Origin: Limonium bicolor | Lineage: Eukaryota > Streptophyta > Magnoliopsida > Caryophyllales > Plumbaginaceae | DNA length: 64,000 bases | NCBI GenBank assembly: GCA_023374045.1 | Contig: CM041782.1 | Span: 188,746,925 to 188,810,924 of the forward strand | Direction of reading: 5' to 3' | Shown: positions 45,722-57,379 of the stretch, in pieces | Layout of the letters: every line of letters begins with the position of its first letter | How positions within the stretch are numbered: position 1 is the stretch's first letter | Position numbers and translations under genes: made by a program | Notes under the pieces: model-generated | What the model was told of the DNA's origin: nothing | The model's input: the letters and a program-made list of their open reading frames with translations, nothing else | Databases searched by the model: none

Positions 45722-46221
45722 NNNNNNNNNNNNNNNNNNNNNNNNNNNNNNNNNNNNNNNNNNNNNNNNNNNNNNNNNNNNNNNNNNNNNNNNNNNNNNN
45801 NNNNNNNNNNNNNNNNNNNNNNNNNNNNNNNNNNNNNNNNNNNNNNNNNNNNNNNNNNNNNNNNNNNNNNNNNNNNNNNNNNNNNNNNNNNNNNNNNNNN
45901 NNNNNNNNNNNNNNNNNNNNNNNNNNNNNNNNNNNNNNNNNNNNNNNNNNNNNNNNNNNNNNNNNNNNNNNNNNNNNNNNNNNNNNNNNNNNNNNNNNNN
46001 NNNNNNNNNNNNNNNNNNNNNNNNNNNNNNNNNNNNNNNNNNNNNNNNNNNNNNNNNNNNNNNNNNNNNNNNNNNNNNNNNNNNNNNNNNNNNNNNNNNN
46101 NNNNNNNNNNNNNNNNNNNNNNNNNNNNNNNNNNNNNNNNNNNNNNNNNNNNNNNNNNNNNNNNNNNNNNNNNNNNNNNNNNNNNNNNNNNNNNNNNNNN
46201 NNNNNNNNNNNNNNNNNNNNN
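45722..46221. other. Assembly gap (500 N)
   Basis: Exactly 500 N lie between ...GGTCATCA and ACATGAAAG. The other copy of this LTR (15600-15625) joins these two sequences directly with nothing between. The gap is either a placeholder with little missing or hides an insertion. Frames across it are meaningless. Confidence 0.95.
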
Positions 46222-47111
46222 ACATGAAAGTTTTTAAGGGATTAGAGCTCTTCAAAACGAGCTAAAGAACATGGAATTTGGCTGAGAAACGAAGAAGTTA
46301 TGGCTAGACGAAGTTACCTGAATTCGAAGGCAAAACTGGAACTGCAGTTACGGTTTTGCAGGGTGGCTACTTTGGCTCGAATTTCCGGTTGATTTAGAAC
46401 GAGTTAGGGTTTGTGTGAGTTATGGTTGTTTAGAGGAAGTGTAGGAGAAGACAACAAAGAAGACGGCACTCAAAAATTCCAAAAGATGAGAAAGTTATGA
46501 AGGTCACAAGATAGGGCAAAGTCTGGTTTCTGTTACCGGAATTATAGGAGATAAAACGGCTAAGTATAATGGGGCGCGAATCCCGAGACGCACGATGACT
46601 CGGCAGACACTGCCACGTCAGCCTTTATCAAAATTTTGGCTCTAAACTTCATTTGATCATAACATTGGCTAGGATGATCCGTTTTTGACGTTCTTTTTAT
46701 CGATCTTCATGGTTTTCCATAACCTATTTATTGGTATAGGTTTCATGGTCTGGTTTGACCATTCTCAAAAAGTCAACCCTAGCAAGGCTTAAAAGGCTTT
46801 AGGGTTTCTAGAATTTTATATTGACTTTCATGTTTCAAAACAATGTCCAACACTTCCTAAAATCTTTATAATATAGTTGGAGTGTTTAAAATTTTTCCAA
46901 GATTTATTGACTTTAAATATTATTATTAAATACATCATACCATATAATTATATAGTAATTAAATTTTTATTGTTTCCTTTAGGGTTAAATAGGAGAAATC
47001 CCCTATATAAATTTCATAATTCCATATAATAATTTAATATTCATAATAATAATTTAATATTTAATAAAAGAAATCCCCTAAATTAATTTAAATTAATTTA
47101 GGGGTATTTCA

Positions 47112-47522
47112 GTATATCCCCCTAAAAAGAAACTTCGCCTCGAAGTTAACAATCAACTAATAGGCACTCACACCGCTTCGGGTGTGCTGAGACAATAATA
47201 ATTCCCATGAAATTCCATACCAACCCAATCCTTTATTTCCATTTCAACATTCCACTCGAGAGTACCAAAATCAAATCAAACTGAATCAAAATATAAACTG
47301 AAACAAAACATAAACATGACATACTACCGTGCCATAATGTAAAACTACGTACATACATACACCTCTCACACTACTAATACTATTCTCCCTCTACTAATAA
47401 TGCAACAAGGCATAATCCGGATGAGATAACGAAGGAGGAGTATGCCAGTATATCCCCCTTAAAAGAGCTAAGGTACGCCCTCGTACCGCTACTAACGTGA
47501 ACCACAGTAGGATAGCAGACTA
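47112..47522 (-). other. Tekay copy B purine tract and 3' noncoding region
   Basis: Minus-strand AGGGGGATATAC precedes TGAAATACCCC. The rest matches 16536-16922 of copy A. No gene is present. Confidence 0.75.
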
Positions 47523-48432
47523 TCATGTAAATAGATGTGGGTACTCTACTCTCATGGAGTCCTCAGTCTCCCAAGTAGCTTCCTCAACCCCATGATGCTC
47601 CCAAAGAACTTTCACCAATTTGACTGATCTGCCTCTCGTTTCTCGGACCTTCGTGTCCAAGATCCGAATAGGAGTCTCCTCATACCTCAGTGTAGGCTCA
47701 ATCTCCAATCTCTCTGGCTGCAGTACGTGAGAAGGGCCAGGCATATACTTCTTCAACTGAGATACATGAAACACGTCGTGTACCTTCCCCAACTCCGCTG
47801 GTAGCTCTAGTCTGTAAGCAACTGGGCCCACTCGCTCCGTAATCCTGTACGGACCGACATACTTAGGGCTTAGCTTCTCCCTCATCCCAAATCTGAATAT
47901 CCCTCTCATCGGAGACACCGTAAGAAAACCATGTCACCCAACTGAAACTCGAGCTCTCTGGTGCGCTGATCCCATAGGATTTTCTGTCTAGACTGCGCTG
48001 CCCTCATGTGCTGCTGGATAACTCTGACGTCATCCTGCAGAGTCTGAACATACTCGGGCCCAATCAGAACTGCCTTGGTAGGGTCACTCCATGACAAGGG
48101 GGTCCGGCACGGCCTACCATACAGAGCCTGGAATGGTGTCATGCCGATAGATGAGTGGTAGGAGTTATTGTAGGAGAACTCCACCAGGTTTAGACGCTCT
48201 ACCCAACTCCCCTGATAGTCTAGAGCAACTGCTCGTAGCATATCCTCTAGCGTCTGAATCGTCCTCTCGGTCTGCCCATCAGTCTGAGGGTGAAAGGCTG
48301 TGCTAAGGCGTAGCTGAGTACCAAACGCCTCCTGCATCTGACGCCAAAACCTGCTGAGAAAACGTGTGTCACGATCCGAGACAATCGTCTTCGGTACCCC
48401 ATGGTACCGGATGTGCTCTGTGGTGAACACCT
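47523..48432 (-). pseudogene. Tekay copy B pol: integrase core end, C-terminal region and chromodomain
   Basis: Two overlapping frames (47523-47918 and 47906-48432) join at a one-base deletion near 47918, where copy A has GACACCCG and B GACACCG. Visible parts are SDRDTRF and the catalytic Glu (TDGQTERTI), the region MRGIFRFGM...KYVGPYRI, and the chromodomain (LVKVLWEHHGVEEATWE). Unlike copy A, the junction LELPAELGK is uninterrupted, giving the empty-site sequence for the small Athila-type insertion. A compensating pair of indels near 47970 changes a few residues. Confidence 0.88.
48428..48432. repeat. Target site duplication CACCT (left), Athila element
   Basis: CACCT occurs here and at 59015-59019. 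Copy A has the uninterrupted site (GAACACCTCAGCC near 22925). Confidence 0.95.
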
Positions 48433-48676
48433 TGATAAGTGTCCAAATGAGCATGTTTTATAGGTGTATTTCATATATAATATTAGCACTTTTCTTGCTC
48501 ATTTCTCCACTTCGGTTAGTTTTCCTCTAGTTTATGTTTTATTGTTATCTCACAAATTTATTGTTTAAACATGAGGAAAACCAAGCTGGGAGCAAAGTAG
48601 ACGAAGAGACGAACGCATAGGCGCAAACGGCTCGAAAAACGGAGTCCAAACGAAGAATCTAGAGCCGGTCAAGTTT

Positions 48677-48980
48677 GTGTCCGCATTTGTGACGTCGTGA
48701 GTGTCCGCATAGAACCACGACGTCACAAGCGAGGACAGCCATGCGGAGAAGATATGGAGCGCGGACTCCATTTGTGTCCTCATGAGTGTCCGCATAGAAC
48801 CACGACGTCACAAGTGAGGACAGCCATGCGGACAAATTGAGAGCACGCCTAACTCTCTTGTGCGCCCAGAACCATGAGGACACAAGCGAGGACACTCATG
48901 CGGACAAGACTAGGACACGGACTCCATTTGTGTCCTCATGAGTGTCCGCCTAAAACAAAGTGGACAGCCACGCGGACGTG
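48677..48980. repeat. GTGTCCGCAT / ATGCGGAC inverted-repeat array, Athila 5' LTR
   Basis: Roughly 2.5 units of about 120 bp lie upstream of the TATA box. The 3' LTR copy is at 57621-57922. Confidence 0.85.
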
Positions 48981-49150
48981 ACTAAAAATCAACGCGCGCC
49001 AGTTTTCTTCTTCGCCTATCGACTTGCTTCTGCCATATCCATCTACTCCGCACCGCCTACCTTAATTCCCTCACGCGTCTTCAGCTCTGTCCCCTGCAAT
49101 TAATGAGCAATCAATGCTCTTCCACTCCAGATCCGCCTCTTCCCTTCCTC

Positions 49151-49158
49151 TATATAAA
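49151..49158 (+). promoter_or_regulatory. TATA box, Athila 5' LTR
   Basis: TATATAAA in CCTCTATATAAACACACTG lies 718 bp into the LTR and is followed by a pyrimidine-rich transcribed leader. The 3' LTR equivalent is 58093-58100. Confidence 0.75.
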
Positions 49159-50074
49159 CACACTGCACCTTCAACCAAATACACACGTTCCACCCCCAAA
49201 ACTCAACACTCCAAATCTCTCATTCCATTTACAGAAATCTTACGTACGCTCTCCACTCTTCTTTCTCTTCATTTCTCCATTCACCATCCACACCTCTCGC
49301 ATTATTATTATTATTACGTCCAACCTCTGTCTGACTTATTACCAGTTAATATGTCAGGCTAAGGAGGATTTACTCCGGGCGAAGGTTTAATTATGGTTTG
49401 TTTAGTTGTGTAATCTATATTTCTACCGGTTAAAATAAATTCAGTTTGTTACGATTAAAGTTTTGTTTCTCTCCCTTTTTAATAAATTTCATCGATTTAT
49501 TAAAAAGCCTTACTAAATCTGTTTCTAATCTGATCGGTGACAAACATATAGGTTAATTAAGCCGTAAAACTGTAGGAACTTATTTTCATCGGATAAGTTA
49601 GTACAAGTTGCAAGAATAAAATTCCTCACACTCCTCTGCCGTTTACACGCATTTTGCTTGAGTTTTCATCGGACCTTGCATTTTCAGGTAAACGAGTTCT
49701 TATGAGTTTTCATCGGACCTTAAGATAATAACAGGAATCTTGCCAAATTATTTTATTAAACCGGTATAGATAGCACAATTAATCAGATCATATTAACCTG
49801 AACCCGGAGTTCCGTTTAATTTAACTTCAATTCACTAAATTAATCTGTTATTTACTTTTCAAAAACAAGTCAATTAACTTCCCCCCTTTTTGTGACACGC
49901 TTAGGTACTATATAATTCACCTTAGTCCCACGGTTCGATATCCGGTCGCTTACACTTTACATACTACCACGACCGGGATTTGTTTGCAGCCCGACGTTTA
50001 TTTTGAGTTTTGATTTCTTTTCTTTTATTTTAATTTCACCAGTTCTAACCACTCAGATATACAGCCCTGCAAAA

Positions 50075-50092
50075 TGGCGCCGTTGCCGGGGA
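50075..50092 (+). promoter_or_regulatory. Primer binding site, tRNA-Asp, Athila
   Basis: TGGCGCCGTTGCCGGGGA starts three bases after the LTR end and is identical to the site in the small element. Confidence 0.94.
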
Positions 50093-50528
50093 CTTGATTT
50101 ATTCTAGTCCCTAAGCCCCGGTTAATTCACCTGTTATAATATAATAATCTGTTAATATTATTTTGTTGTTAATCTAATTTTGGACATCTAACTTTGGACT
50201 TCTGACTTTGGACATCTAACTTCTAACATCTTAATATTATTGTCATTTATTTCTGTCATTTAATTTCTATTGCCCTTAACATTTAATTTCCATTGTCCTT
50301 AACATTTAATTTCCATTGTCCTTCAATTTCCAGTATACTAACTTATAATTTCCAGTAAACTAACTACTAACTTTAATTTTCTGTCATTTCTTTCCATTGT
50401 CATTTCAATTTTCTGTCATTTCTTTCCATTGTCTCTAACTACTAACTTATAATTTCTGTCAACTAATTCCTAACATTTTTATTTATTCTAACACATAACG
50501 AGTTTCTTTTCTCTGTTTTGAGTGGTGA
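50093..50528 (+). other. Athila leader with short direct repeats
   Basis: This is untranslated. From about 50190 to 50470 it is built of short repeated phrases such as TTTAATTTCCATTGTCCTTAACA, CTAACTACTAACTT and TTTCTGTCATTTC. No gene is present. Confidence 0.8.
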
Positions 50529-52324
50529 ATGCCTTTTACCAGGTCAAACAGCCTCCCAGAAAATATTAATAATCACACGGTTGGTTACATTCCAGAGATC
50601 GAGAGAACCTTTCTGCGCACCCTAAGGCAGAGACGAACTCAACAAAACATTACCACCACAGTGATAGAATCTGACCCGGAAGCTGACATGGCATCTACAC
50701 CAGCGACAGTTCGAAATATCAACAGGCCGTCTAACCAAGGACAACAGCCTGCTATCATCCTTCCTCACCTTAGCCCATCCGAATACGATGAGTGGCAGAA
50801 GCTGAAGCCATATCATCAAATCAGATGTGTAAAGGAGTTGGGCATGTTTGATGGTTCCAGTCCAGACGAAGCCCTGTTACATGTTACAAAGTTCTTGCAA
50901 CATGCCAACAGTCTTACTGCAACCGACGCAGTACTTCAGTATGCAAGACTGTCATTATTCCCTCACAGCCTGACGGGAAGTGCGAGCAAGTGGTATCATA
51001 GCCTGACACCAAGTACCATTGGTACTTGGGATGACATGGCCACCAAGTTCTACGACAAATTCCTACCCCCGAGCCGAACATTGGAAATGATTGCTGAAAT
51101 ATACAATTTTAAGCAGCCAGGGTCGGAGAATATTTGTGAAACTTAGGACCGTTTCAAAGGACTACTACTTACTTGTCCTCACCATGGTCTGACAAAAGAG
51201 CAAGTATCACAATTGTTCTACAAAGGCCTGATTGGTCCGTGCAGAACAATGGTACTGTCTTCGTTAGGGGCCGATATTCTGAAAAAGCCAGGAGCACAAT
51301 TGCTGAACAGCATGGAGTCTCTCTGTGAAGAAATCAGAGACTGGGCCTCCGGTGGATCAAGGAGCGGTACTCCAGGTTTATACCATGTTGGGGAAAGTGA
51401 TAACAAGTTTGACCAGCTGATGAAAAGCCATGAGAAACTCATGGAAAGCAATGCTCACAGGCAACAAAAGTCAGTACTCTGCAAAAAGTGGTTGAGCAGA
51501 TGACTATGAATTCCTACCCTCAGCAAGCTAAGTCGATGATTTCCCGATCAACTACAACCCCTCCAGGCTATGCACCTCTGTCCCAATCATCTCCTGTTAT
51601 TTCTTGTACACAATGTGGTGAGCCTCATGACTATGAACAATGCCCCCAGCAACAAGAATTAAAAGCAGTAGAGGAGGCAAACTATCTCACCAACAATTCA
51701 GGATACAGACAACCTTGGCAACGTAACATGCAATCCAACCTTCGCTACTCAAACACCGACATTATCCAAAACCCACATACACTTCAACCATCTCAAAATT
51801 ACAGACCTCAGTCCAATTTCCAAGGAGGCCAAAGGCAATATCAGCAACAGCCTTATGGCAATGAAGCTTCATCGAGCCGACCAACTCAACCTCCTTCGAA
51901 TCCTGAGTCTGAAATGTCTCAAATGCAAGAGATGTTTAAAGCTATGATGGGTAAGTCCCGAGATACGCAAGAAGAGGTCGCAGCTCTGCGCAAAGACCAA
52001 AAAGCCTTGCAATCTCAGATTCAACAGTTACTCACCCAACAAAGACCACCTGGTCAATTCCCTTCACAGACAAACCCTAATCCAAGAGAGCAAGCAAATT
52101 CAATCCTTATAGAAGATGGCACATTCCAATCAACAAACTTGTGTGCAGTCTCCTTAAGGAGTGGAAGGGAACTTGCCACCAGAAAAGGAAAAGAAAAAGA
52201 AAATCATGAAGAGGCCTACATCAATAATGAAGACACAACCAATCCTGCCTCACCTCCTTCAGAAATCCAAGTTCCTATCATCTCCATCCCAAATTACCAT
52301 CGACATTCCATCCTCATCTCCTAA
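50529..52324 (+). pseudogene. Athila gag (broken)
   Basis: It starts at ATG 50529-50531 after the leader. The capsid part includes FDGSSPDEALLHVTKFLQHA and SLTGSASKWYHSLTPSTIGTW. A TAG at 51144-51146 replaces an expected TGG. The same frame continues to 51503. A frameshift near 51480 leads into 51488-52324, which carries the zinc-binding motif CTQCGEPHDYEQC and a Gln-rich tail (QQEL, QMQEMFKAMMGKS, LQSQIQQLLTQQRPPGQFPS). A second frameshift near 52300 moves into the frame of pol. Athila gag is larger than in other Ty3/gypsy lineages, consistent with about 600 codons here. Gag would package element RNA in virus-like particles. Confidence 0.88.
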
Positions 52325-54356
52325 AAACAGTGAACTCCCGTTTCCCAACAGAATGAAAAAGAAACACCTAGATGAGCAGTTCTCCAAATTCTTGAGCATT
52401 TTCAAGAAACTGGCCCTCGACATACCTCTAATTGATGCTTTGTAAGAGATGCCTAACTACGCCAAATTCCTAAAGGATCTCTTAACAAAGAAGAAGAAGA
52501 AACCTGGAAAAGAAACAATGCACCTCACGGAGGAATGCTCTGCTGCCCTTCTTCGAGCACTCCCTCCCAAACAAACAGATCCGGGAAATCCTGTAATCCC
52601 GTGTTTTATAGGAGGAGTGGACTGTGGAAGCGGTTTATGCGACCTGGGAGCCAGCATTAATATCATGCCTTACGCCACCTTCTTGAAAGTAAAAGGAGGA
52701 GAGATGCAACTGGTTCCTTTCAAACTCCAACTAGTAAACAGATCAGAGATCAAGCCCATGGGAATAGTCCGAGATCTGGTAGTTGGAGTGTCTCGCTTTA
52801 TCTTTCCAGCTGACTTCGTCATTCTAGAAATGGATGACGATGTTGAGGTTCCCCTGATTCTGGGTCGACCGTTTCTAAGTACTGCCAAAGCCATCATTGA
52901 CGTCCACGATGGGAAAATCACTCTGCGGTACGAGGACGAAACGATCGAATTCGACATGCAGAAAATGATGAAGAAGAGTTCTAACTTTTCTCCTCATGCT
53001 AAGACAGTGGGATTAACAGATGATGAGGAGGAGGAAGGCGACTTTTCTACAGATGAGGACATGTATTCCCTATCTTCCATCCCGAAGGTTGAAGCTGAAC
53101 CACTAGAGCAAGTATTATTTACTTCTCTAGAAGAAAAGGTGGAGGATCCGGAAGTTAACGCCATGCTGGCGTATATAGAAAAAGGAAAAAATGGTTATCA
53201 AGCCTACAGGCCACCAATCGAAGAACTCGATAGAAAACCTCAAAAATCAATTCCATCAATAGAACAACCACCAGAGCTCGAGCTTAAAGAGCTACCTTCT
53301 AAACTCAAGTATGCCTTCTTAGCTGAAGATGACCATTTGCCTGTCATTATTTCCTCTTCTCTGAATTCCGGGGAGGAAACAAGGCTACTCGAGGTATTGA
53401 AGAAACACAGAACGGCGATCGGGTGGACTATTGCTGATATAAAAGGAATTGACCCCTCCTATTGCACGCACCACATCTATATGGAGGAAAACTACAAGTC
53501 TATCAGGCAACCCCAACGTCGGCTAAACCCTAACCTCAAGGAGGTAGTTAAAAAGGAGGTTCTGAAACTCCTAGATGCGAACATCATTTATCCTATCTCT
53601 GACAGTCCATGGGTAAGCCCTGTACAAGTTGTCCCGAAGAAAGGGGGCATCGAAGCTGTTATAAATGATAAGGGAGAGGCTATCCCTCAAAGAAAAATCA
53701 CAGGTTGGCGCATGTGTATCGACTATCGGCGCTTAAACTTGGCAACCAGGAAGGATCACTTTCCTCTCCCCTTTATTGATCAGATGTTAGAACGACTAGC
53801 AGGGCAAGAGTACTACTGCTTTTTAGATGGGTTCTCAGGGTATTTCCAAATACCAATCGCACCAGAGGACCAGGACAAGACCACCTTCACTTGTCCATAC
53901 GGTACCTTTGCATACAGACGAATGCCCTTCGGTCTATGTAATGCTCCTGCTACCTTCCAGAGATGCATGCAAGCAATATTCGCTGATTTCATCGAACAGA
54001 GCATAGAAGTCTTTATGGATGACTTCTCGGTCTATGGCTCTAGTTTTGATAAATGCTTGGCACAACTTGATTTGATCCTAGGACGGTGTGAGGATACAAA
54101 TCTCGTTTTGAACTGGGAAAAATGTCATTTTATGGTCAAGGACGGGATTGTCCTTGGACATAAAATATCGGCAGAAGGAATAGAGGTGGATAAGGCCAAG
54201 GTAGAGGTTATCGAGAAATTACCAGCACCAACTACTGTTAAAGACATTCGAGCATTTCTCGGGCATGCAGGATTCTATCGGCGGTTTATACAAGACTTCT
54301 CAAAAATCACTAAACCATTGACCGACCTGCTACAGAGATGCCCCGTTTCATTTTGA
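52325..54356 (+). pseudogene. Athila pol: protease and reverse transcriptase
   Basis: The frame from about 52161 is broken by TAA at 52443-52445 and continues 52449-54356 (635 codons). Protease is DLGASINIMP with Asp65; DLGA in place of the usual D(S/T)GA is normal for Athila. RT motifs are SPWVSPVQVVPKKGG, WRMCIDYRRLNLATRKDHFP, FLDGFSGYFQI, YRRMPFGLCNAPATFQRCM and the catalytic FMDD at 522-525. The end of the frame, AFLGHAGFYRRFI, is the usual RT-RNase H connection. A frameshift near 54345 leads to RNase H. Confidence 0.92.
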
Positions 54357-54842
54357 TAAGTGTTCAGCTGCTTTCAAAACAATACACAAAAACTGGCATC
54401 TGCACCTGTTGTCATATCACCCGACTGGTCTCTCTTGTTTGAGATCATGTTTGATGCAAGTGACTACGCCGTGGGGGCAGCTCTATGCCAGAAAAAAGAG
54501 AAGATTCTAAGAGTGATTTCTTATGCCAGCAGGACACTAAACGACGCCCAGAAGAACTATACAACCACTGAAAAAGAGCTTCTGGCTATAGTATTCTCCC
54601 TTGATAAGTTCAGGTCGTACTTATGGGGAAGCAAAGTCATAGTGCACACAGACCACTCCGCTCTCAAATACCTATTTGCAAAACAAGAAGCCAAGCCTCG
54701 CTTGTTGCGCTGGATTCTTCTACTGCAAGAGTTTGACATTGAAGTCAAAGACAAGAGCGGAAAATTAAATGTCATCGCTGACCATCTCTCCAGATTGGTA
54801 ACTCCTACGGATAGTGTGCCTATCAACGAATTCTTCCCCTGA
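54357..54842 (+). pseudogene. Athila pol: RNase H
   Basis: This 160-codon frame has [33 protein letters not shown] and [11 protein letters not shown], which are the RNase H catalytic positions. It then has a connection ending DHLSRL. It lies in a different frame from RT (upstream) and integrase (downstream), so two frameshifts isolate it. RNase H degrades the RNA strand during cDNA synthesis. Confidence 0.9.
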
Positions 54843-56088
54843 GACTGTCTTTTCAATCACCAAGGTACAGGAGCCATGGTATGCGGACCTGGCCATTATC
54901 TAGTCTCTGGAACATACCATATGATCTATCTTACTCCCAGAAGAAGAAATTTCTTTCTGATTCAAAGCATTATTTCTGGGAAGATCCGTATTTGTTCCGA
55001 GTCTGTGCTGATGGGTTGATTCGCCGGTGTCTCCCTGAAGATGAGGTTTACAGCGTCATACATTTTTGTCACTCACGGGAAGCCGGAGGTCACCATGGAC
55101 CCACAAGGACCGCTGCTAAGATCCTGGCCTCAGGATTTTATTGGCCGACTCTTCACAAAGATGTTTACCAATTCTGCAAACAATGTGATAATTGTCAGAG
55201 AATGGGTAACACATCTAGGAGACATGAAATGCCACAACAGGGAATACTAGAAGTGGAACTCTTTGATTGTTGGGGCATTGATTTTATGGGACCGTTCCCT
55301 TCCTCACAGGGCCACCAATATGTTTTAGTGGCAGTGGATTACGTGTCGAAATGGGTAGAAGCCATACCCTGTCATCATGCTGATGCAAAGACAGTAACCA
55401 GATTCCTTAAGAAGCACATCTTTACGCGTTTTGGCGTGCCTAGAATTATTATCAGTGACGGAGGATCTCACTTCTGCAACCGTTCATTTGAAGCGCTTAT
55501 GGGTAAGTACGGGGTACGTCATAAGGTAGCTCTACCTTATCACCCCCAGACAAACGGCCAAGCAGAAGTTTCGAACCGTGAGTTAAAATGGATTCTCCAG
55601 AAAACGGTTAACTCATCACGAAAGGATTGGGCACTTAAGTTAGATGATGCGCTTTGGGCTTACCGCACCGCATTCAAGACTCCCATCGGGATGTCTCCTT
55701 TTAAGCTTGTTTATGGGAAATCATGTCACCTGCCTGTAGAGCTGGAACATAAGGCATATTGGGCACTCAAGGCCCTAAACTTCGATCTAGAACCGCGAGA
55801 GAAAAGGGAAGTTTCAACTCTCTGAACTCGAGGAGTTAAGAGATCAGGCATACCGTAGTGCGACAATATACAAGGACGCACAAGAAACATCATGACCAAA
55901 TGATCCACAAACGCGACTTTAAGGTTGGCGACGGGGTGCTGCTTTATAATTCCAGATTGAGAATATTTCCTGGAAAACTCAAATCTCACTGGACTGGCCC
56001 ATTCCAAGTTGTTGGAACCACTCCTTTTGGTGTTTACGAACTCCAGAATCAAAAGGAGAATGCTTCAAAGTCAATGGATCCCGTCTAA
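54843..56088 (+). pseudogene. Athila pol: integrase
   Basis: The main frame is 54881-55825 (314 codons). Zinc module: His64, His71/72, Cys102, Cys105. Catalytic residues: Asp134 (WGIDFMGP), Asp193 (IISDGGSHF) and Glu229 ([10 protein letters not shown]); the Asp-Glu spacing is 35 residues. A frameshift near 55808 leads to 55858-56088, which holds the C-terminal region (VLLYNSRLRIFPGKLKSHW then TGPFQVV). There is no chromodomain, as expected for Athila. Confidence 0.91.
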
Positions 56089-57379
56089 AAAGGTATGCCG
56101 GAATTCTTGAAAATAATAATGCTCTGTTCGCAATTTCTTTCTTACAGGAATACGAGGAAGCCTCCACCCCAAAGGACAGCAGACAACACCTCTACATCAT
56201 AAGTTTACAAAAGTGTACAAACTTCCTAACACCAGCAGTTCAGATACCTCGCCCTCAAACTCTTCTCCAACCTAAAGCTTGGTCAAATACGTCTAGCTAG
56301 AGACGTTAAACCCGGGCAGCTTGGTGGGAGGCAACCCACTATCTATCTTTTGTCTTTCCTTTAATTTGATGTTGTTTTCTTTTTTGTACTATATTTCCCT
56401 TTTTATGTTATAATAAAATGCAGGTTTTACTTGAGTTCTTCTGGCTGTGTAGAATATTCTTTACAGGTTCATTTCATGACATTCCACAGCTGCACTCAAG
56501 TGTGGGGGAGCTCTACACACTCTACGAAATTTGGGGAGTACACTCTTTCCTTTATTAATTGCATGCCCTAGTAATTTTCTTCCATCTACGCAATGAGGGC
56601 ATTGCTTGAGCTTAAGTGTGGGGGAAGAGCCTTTTCAGGGCATTTTGTGCTAAAAATGTTTAAATCTCTCTTCTTATCTTGCATTTGTTCAAAAATTAAA
56701 ATTATGTACCCTGCTAATGTAGGTTGTTCTCTTTAAAAACAAATACTATTATGAATTGTGGGATAAATGGTACAAATTTTAAAATTTCATTTGATTACTT
56801 TTGAGGAGCATTTTATATGCGGTGTGACCAAATGATCTGCAAATGGTTGGATTTTATTGCTCAAGGTTTCTTTCTGTCTTCTCTCTTAGGGATTGCTAAG
56901 GGGTGCTTCTCTGTTAAAAAAAAGAAAGAAAAATACAAAAAAATAAGGGACTTGCGAGACACCATTGGTAACCAACAAAGAGAGTTGAGTGTTCTTGAAT
57001 ACAAAGGCGTGATGCCTACATTTTCTCATCCCTTATGCAAAAGTGAAACAAATGCATAAATCTATTTTCCTTTTGTTTTCTCCTCAATGCCCATTCTTGA
57101 GAGAAGTTGGCCATGGTAAAAGTTCTCAGAGTCACCTAAACAAAAGAAACATTGAAGTACCTTGGATCATACCCCGAAACTCTATATTTTATTTTTACCC
57201 TGAGCACACCTATGCCACCAGCAGTTGATGGATCACACTCCTCAATAAGTTAAAAAGATCATGAACTGTTCACCTCTTTATCCTACCCTTCATAATAATA
57301 TTTGTTAGTATTGAGCATTCCCTACTTACTTGGGTACGTGGTTTTGCTTGAGGACAAGCAAAAGATAAGTGTGGGGGTG
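56089..57379 (+). other. Athila 3' noncoding domain with double hairpin and three PPT-like motifs
   Basis: No envelope-like or other gene is seen in 1.3 kb. Two hairpins lie at 56289-56338 (ACGTCT-AGCTAG-AGACGT and GTGGG-AGGCAA-CCCAC). AAGTGTGGGGG occurs at 56498, 56614 and 57367, the last directly before the LTR. The part from about 56760 is nearly the same as in the small Athila-type element. Confidence 0.85.

Larger units (their letters stand above)
13340..47111 (-). mobile_element. Tekay/Del-type chromovirus copy A (interrupted, decayed)
   Basis: Read on the minus strand the order is 5' LTR (47111-42462), initiator-Met primer site, leader, gag, AlkB-like frame, protease-RT-RNase H-integrase-chromodomain, polypurine tract and 3' LTR (16512-13340, cut by LARD-1). 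Lineage evidence is domain order (integrase last, followed by a chromodomain), the TGGTATCAGAGC primer site and the GGGGGA purine tract. It carries nested insertions at 17207-22300 and 27196-42296. Gag and pol have in-frame stops but remain otherwise open. The element shares its 5' LTR with copy B. Confidence 0.88.
42462..47111 (-). repeat. Shared Tekay LTR: 5' LTR of copy A and 3' LTR of copy B
   Basis: On the plus strand it is TGTAACGCCCC...GGGGTATTTCA. Its left edge abuts the primer site of copy A; its right edge abuts the purine tract of copy B. One LTR therefore serves two internal regions. It matches 13340-16512 (A, 3') and 63444-64000 (B, 5') closely. The 4650 bp includes 500 N (45722-46221). 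It contains three tandem 47-48 bp units at 43095-43236, AT-rich stretches (44020-44700), and no protein gene. Confidence 0.92.
48433..50071 (+). repeat. Athila 5' LTR
   Basis: It runs from TGATAAGTGTCC to ACAGCCCTGCA. The outer parts match the small Athila-type LTR. The middle (48677-48980) is an array of GTGTCCGCAT / ATGCGGAC and GTGACGTCGTG / CACGACGTCAC inverted repeats, which contain TGACGT sites of the bZIP type. The TATA box is at 49151. Confidence 0.95.

Noticed and set aside
45552..46265. Frames of 175-237 codons across 45.7-46.2 kb
   Set aside because: They consist almost entirely of unknown bases in the assembly gap.
56089..57379. Possible envelope-like gene of the Athila element
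   Set aside because: Only short frames are present, and the region is conserved as noncoding sequence with the small element.
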